Source: an uncultured Lachnospiraceae bacterium (GTDB lineage: Bacteria > Bacillota > Clostridia > Lachnospirales > Lachnospiraceae). From it: DNA of 64,000 nt. Position 1 is the first letter of the stretch, and the number at the start of each line of letters is the position of its first letter. The stretch spans positions 21,434 through 85,433 of the forward strand of contig CAMGZH010000009.1 in the NCBI GenBank assembly GCA_946182825.1, written 5' to 3'. This document shows positions 7,548 to 17,900 of this stretch, one piece after another. The notes under the pieces are model-generated. The model did not search any database and was not told where the DNA came from. It saw nothing but the letters and a program-made list of their open reading frames with translations. The translations under genes and the position numbers were made by a program.

Positions 7548-10154
7548 ATGGGAAAGTTCATTAGCATCCTACTGATCATCCTTTCGACGGTCTGTGCCAA
7601 TCTTGGTATCAGTTTCTTTCATAATCAGAAGAATACCGATCATATCCGTTTTTACGTTACACTCTTTAACATGCTTGCGGCTGTCTGGTGTTTTGCCTAC
7701 GGCTGCATGGGATTTTGCAAGCAGGTCGAAACAGCATACCATCTGCGCCTGATTGGTCTTATAGGAGTTCTGGGCCTCTTTTTTGTTGATGCCTTAACGG
7801 TTGCCTATCTCAGCTATCTCCCGGAGAAGACCGAGCGGTTTCTGATTATTTTGATCGCCATCTTTACCGTGACGGACTATTTTATTTTCAGTCAGCGTAA
7901 CGTTGACTTTTTTATCCTGCATGAAGGCTGGATGACCTGGACCTCCAAGTCCTCCCCTCAGAGGAATTTCCATTCCATCTACGTTATCTTCATGCTGATC
8001 CTGTTCCTGATCTTCTCCGTCCGCATGTATCAGAAGGCATCCTCCCGGCGCCAGACGCGGTTTATTCTGTCCTACCTTCTGGCCAACCTTATGATGTTTG
8101 CCGGATCCTTCCCCGACACCTACTATATGTCTGCCCAGACCGTCGCCTATCCCACTTCGGGCATCGGCGCTGCCTGCGCCGCCATTGTTCTCTGGTACGG
8201 CGCACTGAAGCTGAACGCTTTCAACGTTTCCCTCGAGAACCTTTCCAACGTGATCTACCAGTCGGTGGATGTGGGCATTCTGGTATTCGATCCCTACGAG
8301 CACAAGCTTCTTATGTGCAATCCTAAAAGCGCATCTCAGCTTCCATCCTCTCCCCAGGGCATGCACTTTTCCGAGCTTTTCCCTGATCTACACGAGAACG
8401 AAGCGGATCATTTTGCCAAGGCAATGGAAGAGGACGGCAGTTTCCTTCGCTTCGAGACCTCCGGCGGCAAGACCTATTCCATGCGTACAACCGCCGCTTA
8501 TGACACTTACAAGGAGCCTTACTGCTTTGTCTGTGCCGTGTATGACCTGACCTCCGAAGCCAACATCCAGCGAGAGCTGATCAAGGCAAGCAAAGCAAAA
8601 AGCGACTTCCTTTCCAACATGTCCCATGAGATTCGTACCCCCATCAACACCATCCTGGGTATGAACCAGATGATCCTTCGGGAAAGCAACGACGACACCA
8701 TCACCGGATATGCTGCCGATATCTCCAGTTCCGGACGGATGCTGCTCTCTCTGGTGAACGACATCCTCGATTTTTCCAAGATCGAATCCGGGAAGATGCG
8801 GCTCTTCCCCATCACGTATGATGTGTCCAGCCTGATTCATGATCTGTGCACCATGGTGGCTCCCCGGGCTGAGGAGAAGGGACTTGAACTCATAACCGAG
8901 ATCAACCCGGCTCTGCCCTCCCGTCTGATCGGCGATGATGCAAGGATCCGCCAGATCGGATTGAACATCCTCACCAATGCCGTGAAGTATACTTCCGAGG
9001 GCAGCATCCGGATCCACTTCGATTACAAGAGCTGCGATGCCAAGACCATTACACTGATCATCTCCGTTGCCGACACCGGTCAGGGTATCCGCAAAGAGGA
9101 TCAGGCACTTCTGTTTTCCTCCTTTACCCGGATCAACGAAAAGGCCAACCGCAGCATTGAGGGAACCGGTCTTGGTCTTTCCATCACATCAAAGCTTTTG
9201 ACATTAATGGATGGTAAGTTAAGCCTCGACAGTACCTACGGAAAAGGTTCCACCTTTACCGTTTCCATTCCCCAGACCGTTGCGGATCGTCTTCCCATCG
9301 GCAACCTTGCCGACAGGATCTCCTCCAATCGGTCTCTGCCGAGCGACCTGGAGCAGCACCTTTACGCACCGAAGGGGCGCATCCTGGTGGTGGACGATGT
9401 CGTAATGAACTGCCGTGTCTTCACCGGCCTGCTAAAGGAAACCGCATTGAAGATCGACACCGCCTACAGCGGCAGGGAAGCCTTAGACCTCTGCAAAAAG
9501 CATTCCTACCATATGATTTTTATGGATCATATGATGCCGGAGATGGACGGAATCGAGACCTTCCATCATATCAAGGAGGAATGTCCGCTGAACGCTCAGA
9601 TCCCCATTGTGATCCTGACCGCCAATGCCGTTGCCGGCATGCGGGAGGAATACCTTGCCCAGGGCTTCTCCGACTATCTGTCAAAGCCGGTTACCGACCG
9701 TGCCCTTGAGGATATGATCGCGAAATTCTTACCGGAGGAAGCCTATGAACATGAACCGGAGGCAGAAAGCGAAACGCCGGAGAAGGATGCACCGTCTTCC
9801 GCAGAAGATCCTGTTCTGCAGCTGAAGAACGAATACCCTCAGCTGGATATCGACTCCGCCCTTCCCTATTGCATGGGAGATACCGGATTCTTCCGGGAGA
9901 TCCTGAAGGAATACGTGAACGGCGACCACAGTCAGATGTTAAAACAGGCCTTTGATGAACACGACATCGATACCTACCGCATCAATGTTCACGCAATCAA
10001 AAGCACCTCTAAGACCATCGGGGCCCTAGAGGTGTCAAAGGATGCTCTGGCTCTGGAGCAGGCCGCTAAAAACGGCGACCGTGCTTTCATCCAGGCGCAT
10101 CATCATGATTTACTTTCAAAATATACCAAGCTGTTATCTTCTCTTTCGGCCTGA
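7548..10154 (+). CDS. Membrane hybrid histidine kinase with receiver and Hpt domain
   Basis: 868-residue sensor kinase. Order seen: about seven membrane helices (residues 1-220), a PAS-like region (about 228-335, VDVGILVFDPYEHKLLMCNP), HisKA with H360 in SHEIRTP, HATPase_c with the GTGLGLS box near 540, receiver with D660 (FMDHMMP), and Hpt with H815 (VHAIKST). The N-terminal helices resemble the 7TM sensor regions of Clostridia kinases. The His-Asp-His chain needs an outside receiver to finish the relay; the receiver encoded divergently at 6958-7335 is the nearest candidate. Ribosome site GAGGGAGAG before the ATG. The 3' end overlaps the end of the convergent YgiQ gene by 21 bases, leaving no room for a normal terminator between them. 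Signal unknown. Confidence 0.9.
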   Translation: MGKFISILLIILSTVCANLGISFFHNQKNTDHIRFYVTLFNMLAAVWCFAYGCMGFCKQVETAYHLRLIGLIGVLGLFFVDALTVAYLSYLPEKTERFLIILIAIFTVTDYFIFSQRNVDFFILHEGWMTWTSKSSPQRNFHSIYVIFMLILFLIFSVRMYQKASSRRQTRFILSYLLANLMMFAGSFPDTYYMSAQTVAYPTSGIGAACAAIVLWYGALKLNAFNVSLENLSNVIYQSVDVGILVFDPYEHKLLMCNPKSASQLPSSPQGMHFSELFPDLHENEADHFAKAMEEDGSFLRFETSGGKTYSMRTTAAYDTYKEPYCFVCAVYDLTSEANIQRELIKASKAKSDFLSNMSHEIRTPINTILGMNQMILRESNDDTITGYAADISSSGRMLLSLVNDILDFSKIESGKMRLFPITYDVSSLIHDLCTMVAPRAEEKGLELITEINPALPSRLIGDDARIRQIGLNILTNAVKYTSEGSIRIHFDYKSCDAKTITLIISVADTGQGIRKEDQALLFSSFTRINEKANRSIEGTGLGLSITSKLLTLMDGKLSLDSTYGKGSTFTVSIPQTVADRLPIGNLADRISSNRSLPSDLEQHLYAPKGRILVVDDVVMNCRVFTGLLKETALKIDTAYSGREALDLCKKHSYHMIFMDHMMPEMDGIETFHHIKEECPLNAQIPIVILTANAVAGMREEYLAQGFSDYLSKPVTDRALEDMIAKFLPEEAYEHEPEAESETPEKDAPSSAEDPVLQLKNEYPQLDIDSALPYCMGDTGFFREILKEYVNGDHSQMLKQAFDEHDIDTYRINVHAIKSTSKTIGALEVSKDALALEQAAKNGDRAFIQAHHHDLLSKYTKLLSSLSA

Positions 10155-12086
10155 CCTTGCAGACGACTTCGTTGGCTTGATCTTTCCGGTCGTTCTGGAA
10201 GATCTGCTCTTTTTCCCCTGACCTCTTCGGCCTTCTGCCCCAGAGGTCTTTTTCTTTCCATGATCTCCGTGATGATCTGTCGCCTTCATCTTATGAGGCG
10301 GGATAAGATATTCCCGTCCAAAACCGATCAGATCCTCCCTTCCTTCCCGAAGGAGGGCTTCCTTCACCAGCTCATAGTTTTTCGGATCCCGATACTGGAT
10401 CAGCGCTCTCTGCATCGCCTTCTCATGAGGATCCCTGGGCACATAGACCTCTTCCATGGTAAGGGGATCGATGCCGGTGTAGTACATGGTAGTGGATACG
10501 GTTCCCGGCGTCGGGTAAAAATCCTGCACCTGTTCCGGAATATAGCCCATGTCCCGGATATACTCCGCCAGCTTAATGGCATCCGCCATGGTGCTGCCGG
10601 GATGGGAGGACATAAGGTATGGAACCACATACTGCTTCAATCCAAGCTTTTCATTGAGCTTATCAAATTCCTTAACAAAGGCGGTGTATATGCTCGCCGA
10701 CGGCTTACCCATCTTGGACAAAACATTATCACTGACATGCTCCGGCGCCACACGCATCTGTCCACTGACATGGTACTGGCACAGCTCCTTTAGAAAGGAA
10801 CGGTCCGGATCTGCCATCAGGTAGTCAAAGCGAAAACCGGAACGGACGAATACCTTCTTCACCCCCGGAAGCTGCCTTACCTCCCGCAGAAGCCTGATGT
10901 AATCCTTATGATCCACCACAAGATTTTTACAGGGGCGGGGGAAAAGACACTTTTTGCCTACACAGGCGCCATGCTTTTTCTGCTTGTCGCAGGCCGGCCG
11001 GCGAAACTCTGCCGTTGGTCCTCCCACGTCATGAATGTAACCCTTAAAGTCCTGATCCTTTGTCATGACCTTTGCCTCATCCACGATGGATTTATGACTT
11101 CTGACCTGAACGATCCTTCCCTCGTGCATGGTCAGGGCGCAGAAGTTACATTCACCGTAGCAGCCGCGGTTACTGGTAAGAGAAAACTTGATCTCCGAAA
11201 GAGCCGGGATCCCCCCTGCCGCTTCATACATGGGATGATACTGACGCATATAGGGTAACGCATACACATCATCCATCTCCAGCTCTGTCAGGGGTTTTGC
11301 CGGAGGATTCTGCACCACAAAGGTCGCCCCTCCATAGCACTCATAGATCCTTTTGGCGGAAAAGGGATCGGTGTTCTTGTACTGCGTCGCAAAGCTTTCG
11401 GCATAGGCTCTTTTATCTGAGACGATCTGCTCATAGTCTGGCAACCGGATTCCATCATAGATACTCGCTTCATCCCTTGTCTTATAGACCGTACCCTCAA
11501 TATAGGTAATGTCTGAAACTTCGATTCCGCCGGCAAGGGCATCGGCGATCTCCACAATACTCTTTTCTCCCATGCCGTAAGAAATCAGATCCGCCCCCGA
11601 CTCCAGCAGGATGGAACGACGAACCGAGTCAGACCAGTAGTCATAATGTCCCATTCTTCGAAGGGATGCTTCAATGCCGCCGATGATGATGGGATTCTTC
11701 TTGTAGAGATGACGGATCAGATTGCAGTAAACCGTTACCGCACGATCCGGTCGCTTTCCTGCCACCCCTCCCGGCGTGTAGGCATCCTGATGCCGCCGTT
11801 TTTTATTCACCGTGTAATGATTCACCATGGAATCCATATTACCGGAGGATACCAGAAATCCCAGTCGGGGCTCGCCAAACACATTGATGCTCTGATCGTC
11901 CTTCCAGTCCGGCTGGCAGATCATTCCCACAGAATATCCATGGGCCTGCAAAACTCTGCTGATAATGGCTGACCCAAAGCTTGGATGATCCACATAGGCG
12001 TCACCGCAGACATAAACAAAGTCCACCTGAGACAGTCCCATCTCCTCCATCTCTTCTCTTGTTACGGGCATAAATCCTTTTGCCAT
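10134..12086 (-). CDS. YgiQ-family radical SAM protein (UPF0313)
   Basis: 650-residue Fe-S protein of the YgiQ family, whose reaction is not established. Seen: N-terminal B12-binding-like segment (VYVCGDAYVDHPSFGSA), then the radical SAM core with the cluster motif CxxxCxxC in NRGCYGECNFCAL (about residue 310-322), the family block GGIEASLRRMGHYDYWSD, and MRVAPEHVSD. The C-terminus is a low-complexity basic tail rich in Lys, Arg and Ser (last 45 residues), often seen in this family. The frame opens at 12113, but the ATG at 12086 has AGGAG at proper spacing and does not overlap the upstream gene. It follows the CobW-like gene by 16 bases, so the two are likely co-transcribed. Confidence 0.9.
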   Translation of the reverse strand: MAKGFMPVTREEMEEMGLSQVDFVYVCGDAYVDHPSFGSAIISRVLQAHGYSVGMICQPDWKDDQSINVFGEPRLGFLVSSGNMDSMVNHYTVNKKRRHQDAYTPGGVAGKRPDRAVTVYCNLIRHLYKKNPIIIGGIEASLRRMGHYDYWSDSVRRSILLESGADLISYGMGEKSIVEIADALAGGIEVSDITYIEGTVYKTRDEASIYDGIRLPDYEQIVSDKRAYAESFATQYKNTDPFSAKRIYECYGGATFVVQNPPAKPLTELEMDDVYALPYMRQYHPMYEAAGGIPALSEIKFSLTSNRGCYGECNFCALTMHEGRIVQVRSHKSIVDEAKVMTKDQDFKGYIHDVGGPTAEFRRPACDKQKKHGACVGKKCLFPRPCKNLVVDHKDYIRLLREVRQLPGVKKVFVRSGFRFDYLMADPDRSFLKELCQYHVSGQMRVAPEHVSDNVLSKMGKPSASIYTAFVKEFDKLNEKLGLKQYVVPYLMSSHPGSTMADAIKLAEYIRDMGYIPEQVQDFYPTPGTVSTTMYYTGIDPLTMEEVYVPRDPHEKAMQRALIQYRDPKNYELVKEALLREGREDLIGFGREYLIPPHKMKATDHHGDHGKKKTSGAEGRRGQGKKSRSSRTTGKIKPTKSSARSGRKRR

Positions 12087-12102
12087 TACACTACTCCTAT
12101 TC

Positions 12103-13059
12103 TTAATCCACATGTATATCCGCAGGTTCTCCTAAGTAGGAGGCGATCGCATCCCTGACAAGATCTCTTCCGATCACGATCACAATATCCTGTCCATCCC
12201 CAAGGGGATCAATGGTAAAATCCCTTCGGGTGGCGTTCAACTGATACCATCCATCCCCTTCTTTAAAAAATCCCTTGATCCGGATCACATTTCCACAATC
12301 CGGATCTGAAAGAATAGCCTTTGCCTTCTCTTCCAGTTCCTTTTTCCCGTATCCCTTTTCCATAAAGTACAGGGAGCGATATTCGTTCTCCTCCATGATC
12401 TGCCGTTTCTCATAGGAGAAATTACAGTGGCCTGCTGCCGCAAAGCCTTCATAATCCTCATCCTCAAGAAGATCCCACGCCTTGGTAAAAAGCATATCCT
12501 TCGTATAGCGCCTTTTACAGTGAACCTCTTCCAGTGAGTTATTAATCAGCGTAAGGAGGTTATCCACATATTCCGGCGGATAAAGCTGTGTTTTGCTGAT
12601 AACCAGCTGTCCGGCACAAGCCGCCTCAGTGGCAAGGACATAGCGGTCTTCCCCGGAAAGACCATCCCCAAGCCCCGCATCCGCAATGCAAAGCACAGAA
12701 CCGATCTCATACCAGCGATCCAAAGGCTCCTCCCGCAGGGCATCAAAGAACTCATCCGGATCATAAATTCCGGAAGGCTCCACAATGACACGGGTATAAC
12801 CAAGCATTCCCATGGAGATCAGTTTGCTTTTAAAACGTCTCAGGTGACAATCCCAATCACAACCACCGGCCACCATTTCCATATCCAGCTGATCCCCCAT
12901 CAGATCCGAAAGCAGCATCATATCCACATTCACCGCTCCGTAATCGTTCTCCAGCAGACAAATATTCTCCCCCTGCTTCATCAGATACTTGACATAGTTG
13001 CGAATAAAGGTGGTTTTTCCACTTCCTAAAAATCCTGTGATCAGATCAATCTTAATCAT
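12103..13059 (-). CDS. CobW/HypB/UreG-type P-loop GTPase
   Basis: 318-residue GTPase related to the COG0523 metallochaperones, which hand metals such as zinc or cobalt to target proteins. Seen: Walker A GFLGSGKTT (9-17), LLENDYGAVNVD, a Walker B-like VIVEPSGI (about 92-99), and a C-terminal CobW_C-like segment (VIRIKGFF...WYQLN...RRDF). Odd: the usual CxCC metal motif after the glycine pair is GGCDWDCH, keeping two Cys three residues apart, and I see no His-rich tail, so the metal, if any, cannot be guessed. Starts with an ATG; AAGGAAAG lies upstream. It sits between a UvrD-like helicase and YgiQ. A possible role in YgiQ maturation is only inference from position. Confidence 0.82.
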   Translation of the reverse strand: MIKIDLITGFLGSGKTTFIRNYVKYLMKQGENICLLENDYGAVNVDMMLLSDLMGDQLDMEMVAGGCDWDCHLRRFKSKLISMGMLGYTRVIVEPSGIYDPDEFFDALREEPLDRWYEIGSVLCIADAGLGDGLSGEDRYVLATEAACAGQLVISKTQLYPPEYVDNLLTLINNSLEEVHCKRRYTKDMLFTKAWDLLEDEDYEGFAAAGHCNFSYEKRQIMEENEYRSLYFMEKGYGKKELEEKAKAILSDPDCGNVIRIKGFFKEGDGWYQLNATRRDFTIDPLGDGQDIVIVIGRDLVRDAIASYLGEPADIHVD

Positions 13060-13079
13060 GCTTTCCTTTCTGCTGTCCT

Positions 13080-14960
13080 CTACCGGTTCACCGCATATTT
13101 ACCTAAAAGTTCTGTTAAAAATGTACTGGGGGCGTGATCATAGGCAAAAATATTCAGCCGTTTTTTCGCCCTTGTCACCGCCACATAGAAAAGCCGGCGC
13201 TGCTCCTCCAGTTCCTGCTTTGTCTTCACATCGCTGCTGTACACCACATTGTCCGGACGCTGATCCGGGAACACACCATCCAGCACATCCAGGATGTAGA
13301 CCTCATCATACTCAAGCCCTTTACTGGAGTGAATGGTGGAAAGGATCAGAGGGCAGTCTGTATCCTGACGGTGCTGCCGGCAGATCTCCTGCAGCTCGGA
13401 AAGTCTTCGAACCAGTCCGTCAAGGTTTGCCTCCCTGCCGGCAAGGGCCCGAAGCACAAAGATCTTGGATCGATCCATCTTCACCCGGTCCATATAGGCC
13501 CCGTAGCCCATGGTTCCCAGAATAAAGTTCAGCCCGTCCTTTGCATGGAACCGTCCCAGCTCCTTCAGCTGCCGCTGGAGCTGCTGACAGTTTTCCTGTG
13601 TCCGTCTTGGGATGCTTTCGCTTCCGGAGATCGCATCCAGCACCGGGATCCCCTGCGCCCGGCTGATCCCGCAGGCCGCCGTGGCATATTCCTTCGTCAG
13701 GTAGCTCCCCACCTTGTAGTAGATATTCATAAACCTCTGAGTATCATAGGGATCCTTCGCAAAGGCAATGATGTCTGTAATATCCCGTATCATCTTCCTT
13801 GAGAAAAACACAAGATCGGATCCCCGCATCCGGTAGGGAATACCGGCCCGTTCCAGACGATCGATGAGAGGAAGGGCACTTTCGTTATCCCGAAAAAGAA
13901 TCGCCGTCTCCTCGGTTGCATCCTTTGCCACCTTTTCCAGATACGAATACTGGGCGCTTCTTGCTGCAAGGGAGATCTTACGGATGGGGAGGCATGCCTC
14001 GGCAGAAGCCACCATGGTCTTCTCATGGCGGAACTTGTTCTTTTTGATCAGTCTTGCCGCCGCCTTGACAATATTGGCATCGCTTCGGTAATTGGTCTCC
14101 ATCAAAAGGATCCTGGCACCCTCGTGCACCTTCTCAAAGGCCAAAAGTGCCTGTGGATAGGCTGCCCGGAAACCATAGATGCTCTGATCCTCATCTCCTA
14201 CCATAAACAGGTTGTCCCGCTTTCCCTTCTTCGCCAGCATGGCGATCAGTTCATGCTGGATCAAAGACGTATCCTGCGCCTCATCCACACAGATATACCG
14301 ATACCTGTCCTGAACCAGGGCAAGCGCCTTTGGATCCGCCTGCAGGATTCGATAAGCATACACCAGCTGATCATCAAAATCCATCCGGCTTTCCTTTTTC
14401 ATGAAGTCACAGTATCCCCGGTAGATTCTTCCGATATCATAACCACATTCTTTTTTCAGATTCTGGATCTGCTGGCTGTCACAGGCCATATTCTTAATGT
14501 AGGCGATCCGCATCCTTACATCCTGCAGATCAGCTTCCGTGGCAAAACCTCCGGCCACCTTCTGGTAGGCGTTCCTGAGAAAGGATGCCACCATGGGCTC
14601 ATTCTCCGACAACTGATAGGGTTCCTTCCCGATCCTTCGACCGTACCAGGTAATGATCTTATGGCACACTCCGTTGATGGTACGAAATTCCAGCTGCTCC
14701 GCCAGTTCCTCGGAAAAGATTCCGGCAAAACGCCGCTTCATATCCTTTGCCGCCGCCACCGTATAGGTCAGGGTCAAAATAGACGCCGGATCGATCCCCT
14801 TCACAAGGATCATATATCCAAGCCGTGTAACAAGCACCGTTGTCTTACCGCTTCCCGGTACTGCAAGAAGCAGCAGTGGCCCATCCGTTGCCACTACTGC
14901 TTCCCTTTGCTGATCATTTAACCTTTGCGCATAGCGCTTTAAAAATTCCTGTTCTGTCAT
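13080..14960 (-). CDS. UvrD/PcrA-like ATP-dependent DNA helicase
   Basis: 626-residue superfamily 1A helicase. Seen in order: Q-like motif LNDQQREAVVAT (14-25), Walker A AVPGSGKTT (about 33-41), motif Ia-like LTYTVAAAKDMKRR, Walker B VDEAQDTS (about 220), motif III MVGDEDQSIYGFRAA, motif IV-like MLMETNYRSD region (LLMETNYRSD), motif V STIHSSKGLEYDEVYI, and motif VI FYVAVTRAKKRL. The core is complete but the protein is shorter than PcrA/UvrD (about 720-750 residues), lacking most of the C-terminal tail. It may act in repair or recombination. The gene starts two bases from the stop of the upstream EAL gene, suggesting co-transcription, and is followed 20 bases on by the CobW-like gene. Confidence 0.9.
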   Translation of the reverse strand: MTEQEFLKRYAQRLNDQQREAVVATDGPLLLLAVPGSGKTTVLVTRLGYMILVKGIDPASILTLTYTVAAAKDMKRRFAGIFSEELAEQLEFRTINGVCHKIITWYGRRIGKEPYQLSENEPMVASFLRNAYQKVAGGFATEADLQDVRMRIAYIKNMACDSQQIQNLKKECGYDIGRIYRGYCDFMKKESRMDFDDQLVYAYRILQADPKALALVQDRYRYICVDEAQDTSLIQHELIAMLAKKGKRDNLFMVGDEDQSIYGFRAAYPQALLAFEKVHEGARILLMETNYRSDANIVKAAARLIKKNKFRHEKTMVASAEACLPIRKISLAARSAQYSYLEKVAKDATEETAILFRDNESALPLIDRLERAGIPYRMRGSDLVFFSRKMIRDITDIIAFAKDPYDTQRFMNIYYKVGSYLTKEYATAACGISRAQGIPVLDAISGSESIPRRTQENCQQLQRQLKELGRFHAKDGLNFILGTMGYGAYMDRVKMDRSKIFVLRALAGREANLDGLVRRLSELQEICRQHRQDTDCPLILSTIHSSKGLEYDEVYILDVLDGVFPDQRPDNVVYSSDVKTKQELEEQRRLFYVAVTRAKKRLNIFAYDHAPSTFLTELLGKYAVNR

Positions 14961-14962
14961 AA

Positions 14963-17900
14963 CTAATACATTCGTTTCCGCTTATTGGCAAGTCGGGCCA
15001 TCTCTTCCAGATCCTTGACCTCCCTGCCATACACTTCACCGATCCGTGCGAACAACGTACACGGTCTTCCTTCCACCTCGTGGATCCCTTTGATTTCTTC
15101 TCCAATACTATAGCACAGGTCTTCCACTTCTTCCTGCTTTTCGTACCGATAGACCACCGAAAAGTTCGCCCCACGCACTCTTCCCACCGTACCGGCAGTG
15201 GAAACCGTATTCGTGAGTTTCTCTGCGATCTTCCGTAAAAGGCTGTCTCCCACTTTTTTGCCGTAGGTGCTGACAGCCCTTTCATATTCCGGCACTTCGA
15301 TCATAAGGAATACAAAATCATTCCGGTTCAACTGATAGTCTTCCATATAGCCCACCAGATGCTCGATAACGGTGCGGACCGCTGCCACCCCCGTAATCGG
15401 ATCAAGGACTGCCGCCTTTTCATCGATGCCGTCCCGGCTTCTGTAACGCTTTGCATCCACAAAATATCCCAGAAGACCCGCGATCCTTCCATTGTCATAA
15501 ACCGGGATCTTGGTGGCGAAGATATCATGCACCACACCACGGATCACACATTTGCCCGGCGAATCGATGATGGATCTGCCCTCCTCAAGAACCGCGATCT
15601 CATCATTGAAATAGGGACCATCCGAAACGTGCCATCGCATATCCTCGTCGGTCTTCCCGATCACCTCGGATGCATCGGTGAGTCCGTAATAATCCAGAAA
15701 GCTCTGGTTGACCCCCACGAATCTGCGCTCTCTGTCCTTCCAGAAGTAACAGATGGGAGAATGGCTGACCAGAGATTCCCAAAGGGTCTTGTCGGAAAGC
15801 TCCACCGACTCCACATGCCTTGCCTGTCCGTAATCTCCGTTGTAGTTATCTTTCATAAACTGCGCCTTCTGGATACAATGCAGATAGCGCTTTTCCTGAT
15901 CCGTTGACGCCCGAATGAGAGAATGGATCACCCAGCGGTAATCTCCGTTCTCCTGCTTCATGCGAAAGGCAGCGTATAACGGGCTTCCATTGGCTTTTGC
16001 AAAACGCTCCATCAGGGTGGCCGGATTCAAAAACTCCTGAAGTCTTGCACGATCCTCCGGATACACATAACTTCTGGCAAATTCTTCCTTCTGCTGCTTC
16101 AGATTGTATTTACGGTTCTGGAAATAAAAACCATCCTCCGCCATAACACCCTCGCTGTAGTCTCCACTTATGTTGACCAGAAGGATATCGTCATACATGT
16201 AATAAATATTCCGCAGAAGATTGTCCATCCTCTCCTGCTGCTGCCGGTTCGCATTCTTGGAAATGTTATCCACATGCAGACATAACATATTATGCCCTTC
16301 ACATTCCGCGATCTTCGTGGCAGTCAATCGAAGATACTGTCCACGCACCGGATAGGTAAACTCTTCCTCTTCGCCGGAACGGATCACCCGGTCAAAAAAG
16401 CTGCGGTACACCCTTCCGATGGAGGATTCATCGTCGTCGATCATACAGGCCAGTTCATGGACATCCCGGATCTCCACTCCATATAGAATATCCTGATACG
16501 TCTCATTTAAAAATAAAAACTTCGTGTCCTTTGGCCGTCTCTCCATAAGAGCCAGTGGAAGATCCGTAACCAGATCCACCTGTCCCACCCTGTCGTAGTA
16601 TTGCCGCCAGGTCCGGTTCTCCACATAAAGTCCCTGCTCCACGCAGTGCCGGATGGACTCTTCATAGGGTCTTGGCTTTCCGAAGTAGTACCCCTGTACC
16701 TTTTCACAGCCGATGCTCTTAAGGAACTCATACTGCTCCTCTGTCTCAACCCCCTCCGCAAGGGTCTGGATCCCCACCTTCTTGGACATGCTGACGATGG
16801 AGGTGATAATGTCCTTGGATTTCTGGTTGAAATTGGATAAAAATACCATATCGATCTTAAGCTCATCGAACTGGTAATCCTTCAGTACATTAAGGGAGGA
16901 ATATCCGCTTCCGAAATCATCCATCCACACCTGATAGCCCGCCTCGTGGAACCGGTCGATCTCCTGACTGATTCTGGCAGTCTCCTGAACAAAAAGGCTC
17001 TCTGTAATCTCAATATGGATCATGTCTCTTGGGATATCATACTCTCTTACGGCATCCTCCACCACCTGGAAGATGTCACACAACAGAAAATCCAATCGGG
17101 ACAGGTTAAAGGACACCGGAATGATCGGTACCCCTTCTTTTAATTTGACGGAAAAATTCCGACAGATCTCCCGAACCACATAGGAATCCAGCTTTTGGAT
17201 CTGATGACTTTCCTCCAAAGCGGAAATAAAATCTCCGGGAGATAAAAATCCCCGCTCCGGGTCGATCCAGCGGGACAGCGCCTCCATTCCGCACAGATTC
17301 CCTGTGATGGTACGGATCACCGGCTGATAATACACCTGGATATATCCCTTCTCACAGGCTTCGTCGATATGATTCTTCACATATTCCTGAAGATTCATCC
17401 GGGAACGAAGACTCTCCGTATAAAAGGCAAAAAACGTATCCGGACGGTTTCGGATACTGCTGGCCGCCATTCTGGCAAATTCACAGGCCATGGCAGGATC
17501 CATGGTAAGATCCTGTACCTGAAAGATCCCCACCTTCGAGGACAGCTTCGCCTCGGGACGGATGGCCCCCAGCTGCCGGCTACACTCCGAAAGATTCTCA
17601 AGAAGCCGGGCATCATCTGTCATCACCACAAAATGATCGTCGGAAAATCTTGAGACGTAGGTATTCGTAAAAATGTCACGCAGGACCCCGGCGTACTCCA
17701 ACAGAAGACGATCCCCCTCCTCAATGCCGTACTGAACATTGAAAAGCTTGAAATTTAAAATATTAAAAAACAGAAAAACCGAATGGGGTGCCGATGGATT
17801 ATCCATGTTCATGCGAAGATTCCGGGCGGAATACTCCAGAAAACGCCGCATGCCCGGAAGCCGGGTAACCGGATCGATATCGTGGGAAAGATACTTGATC

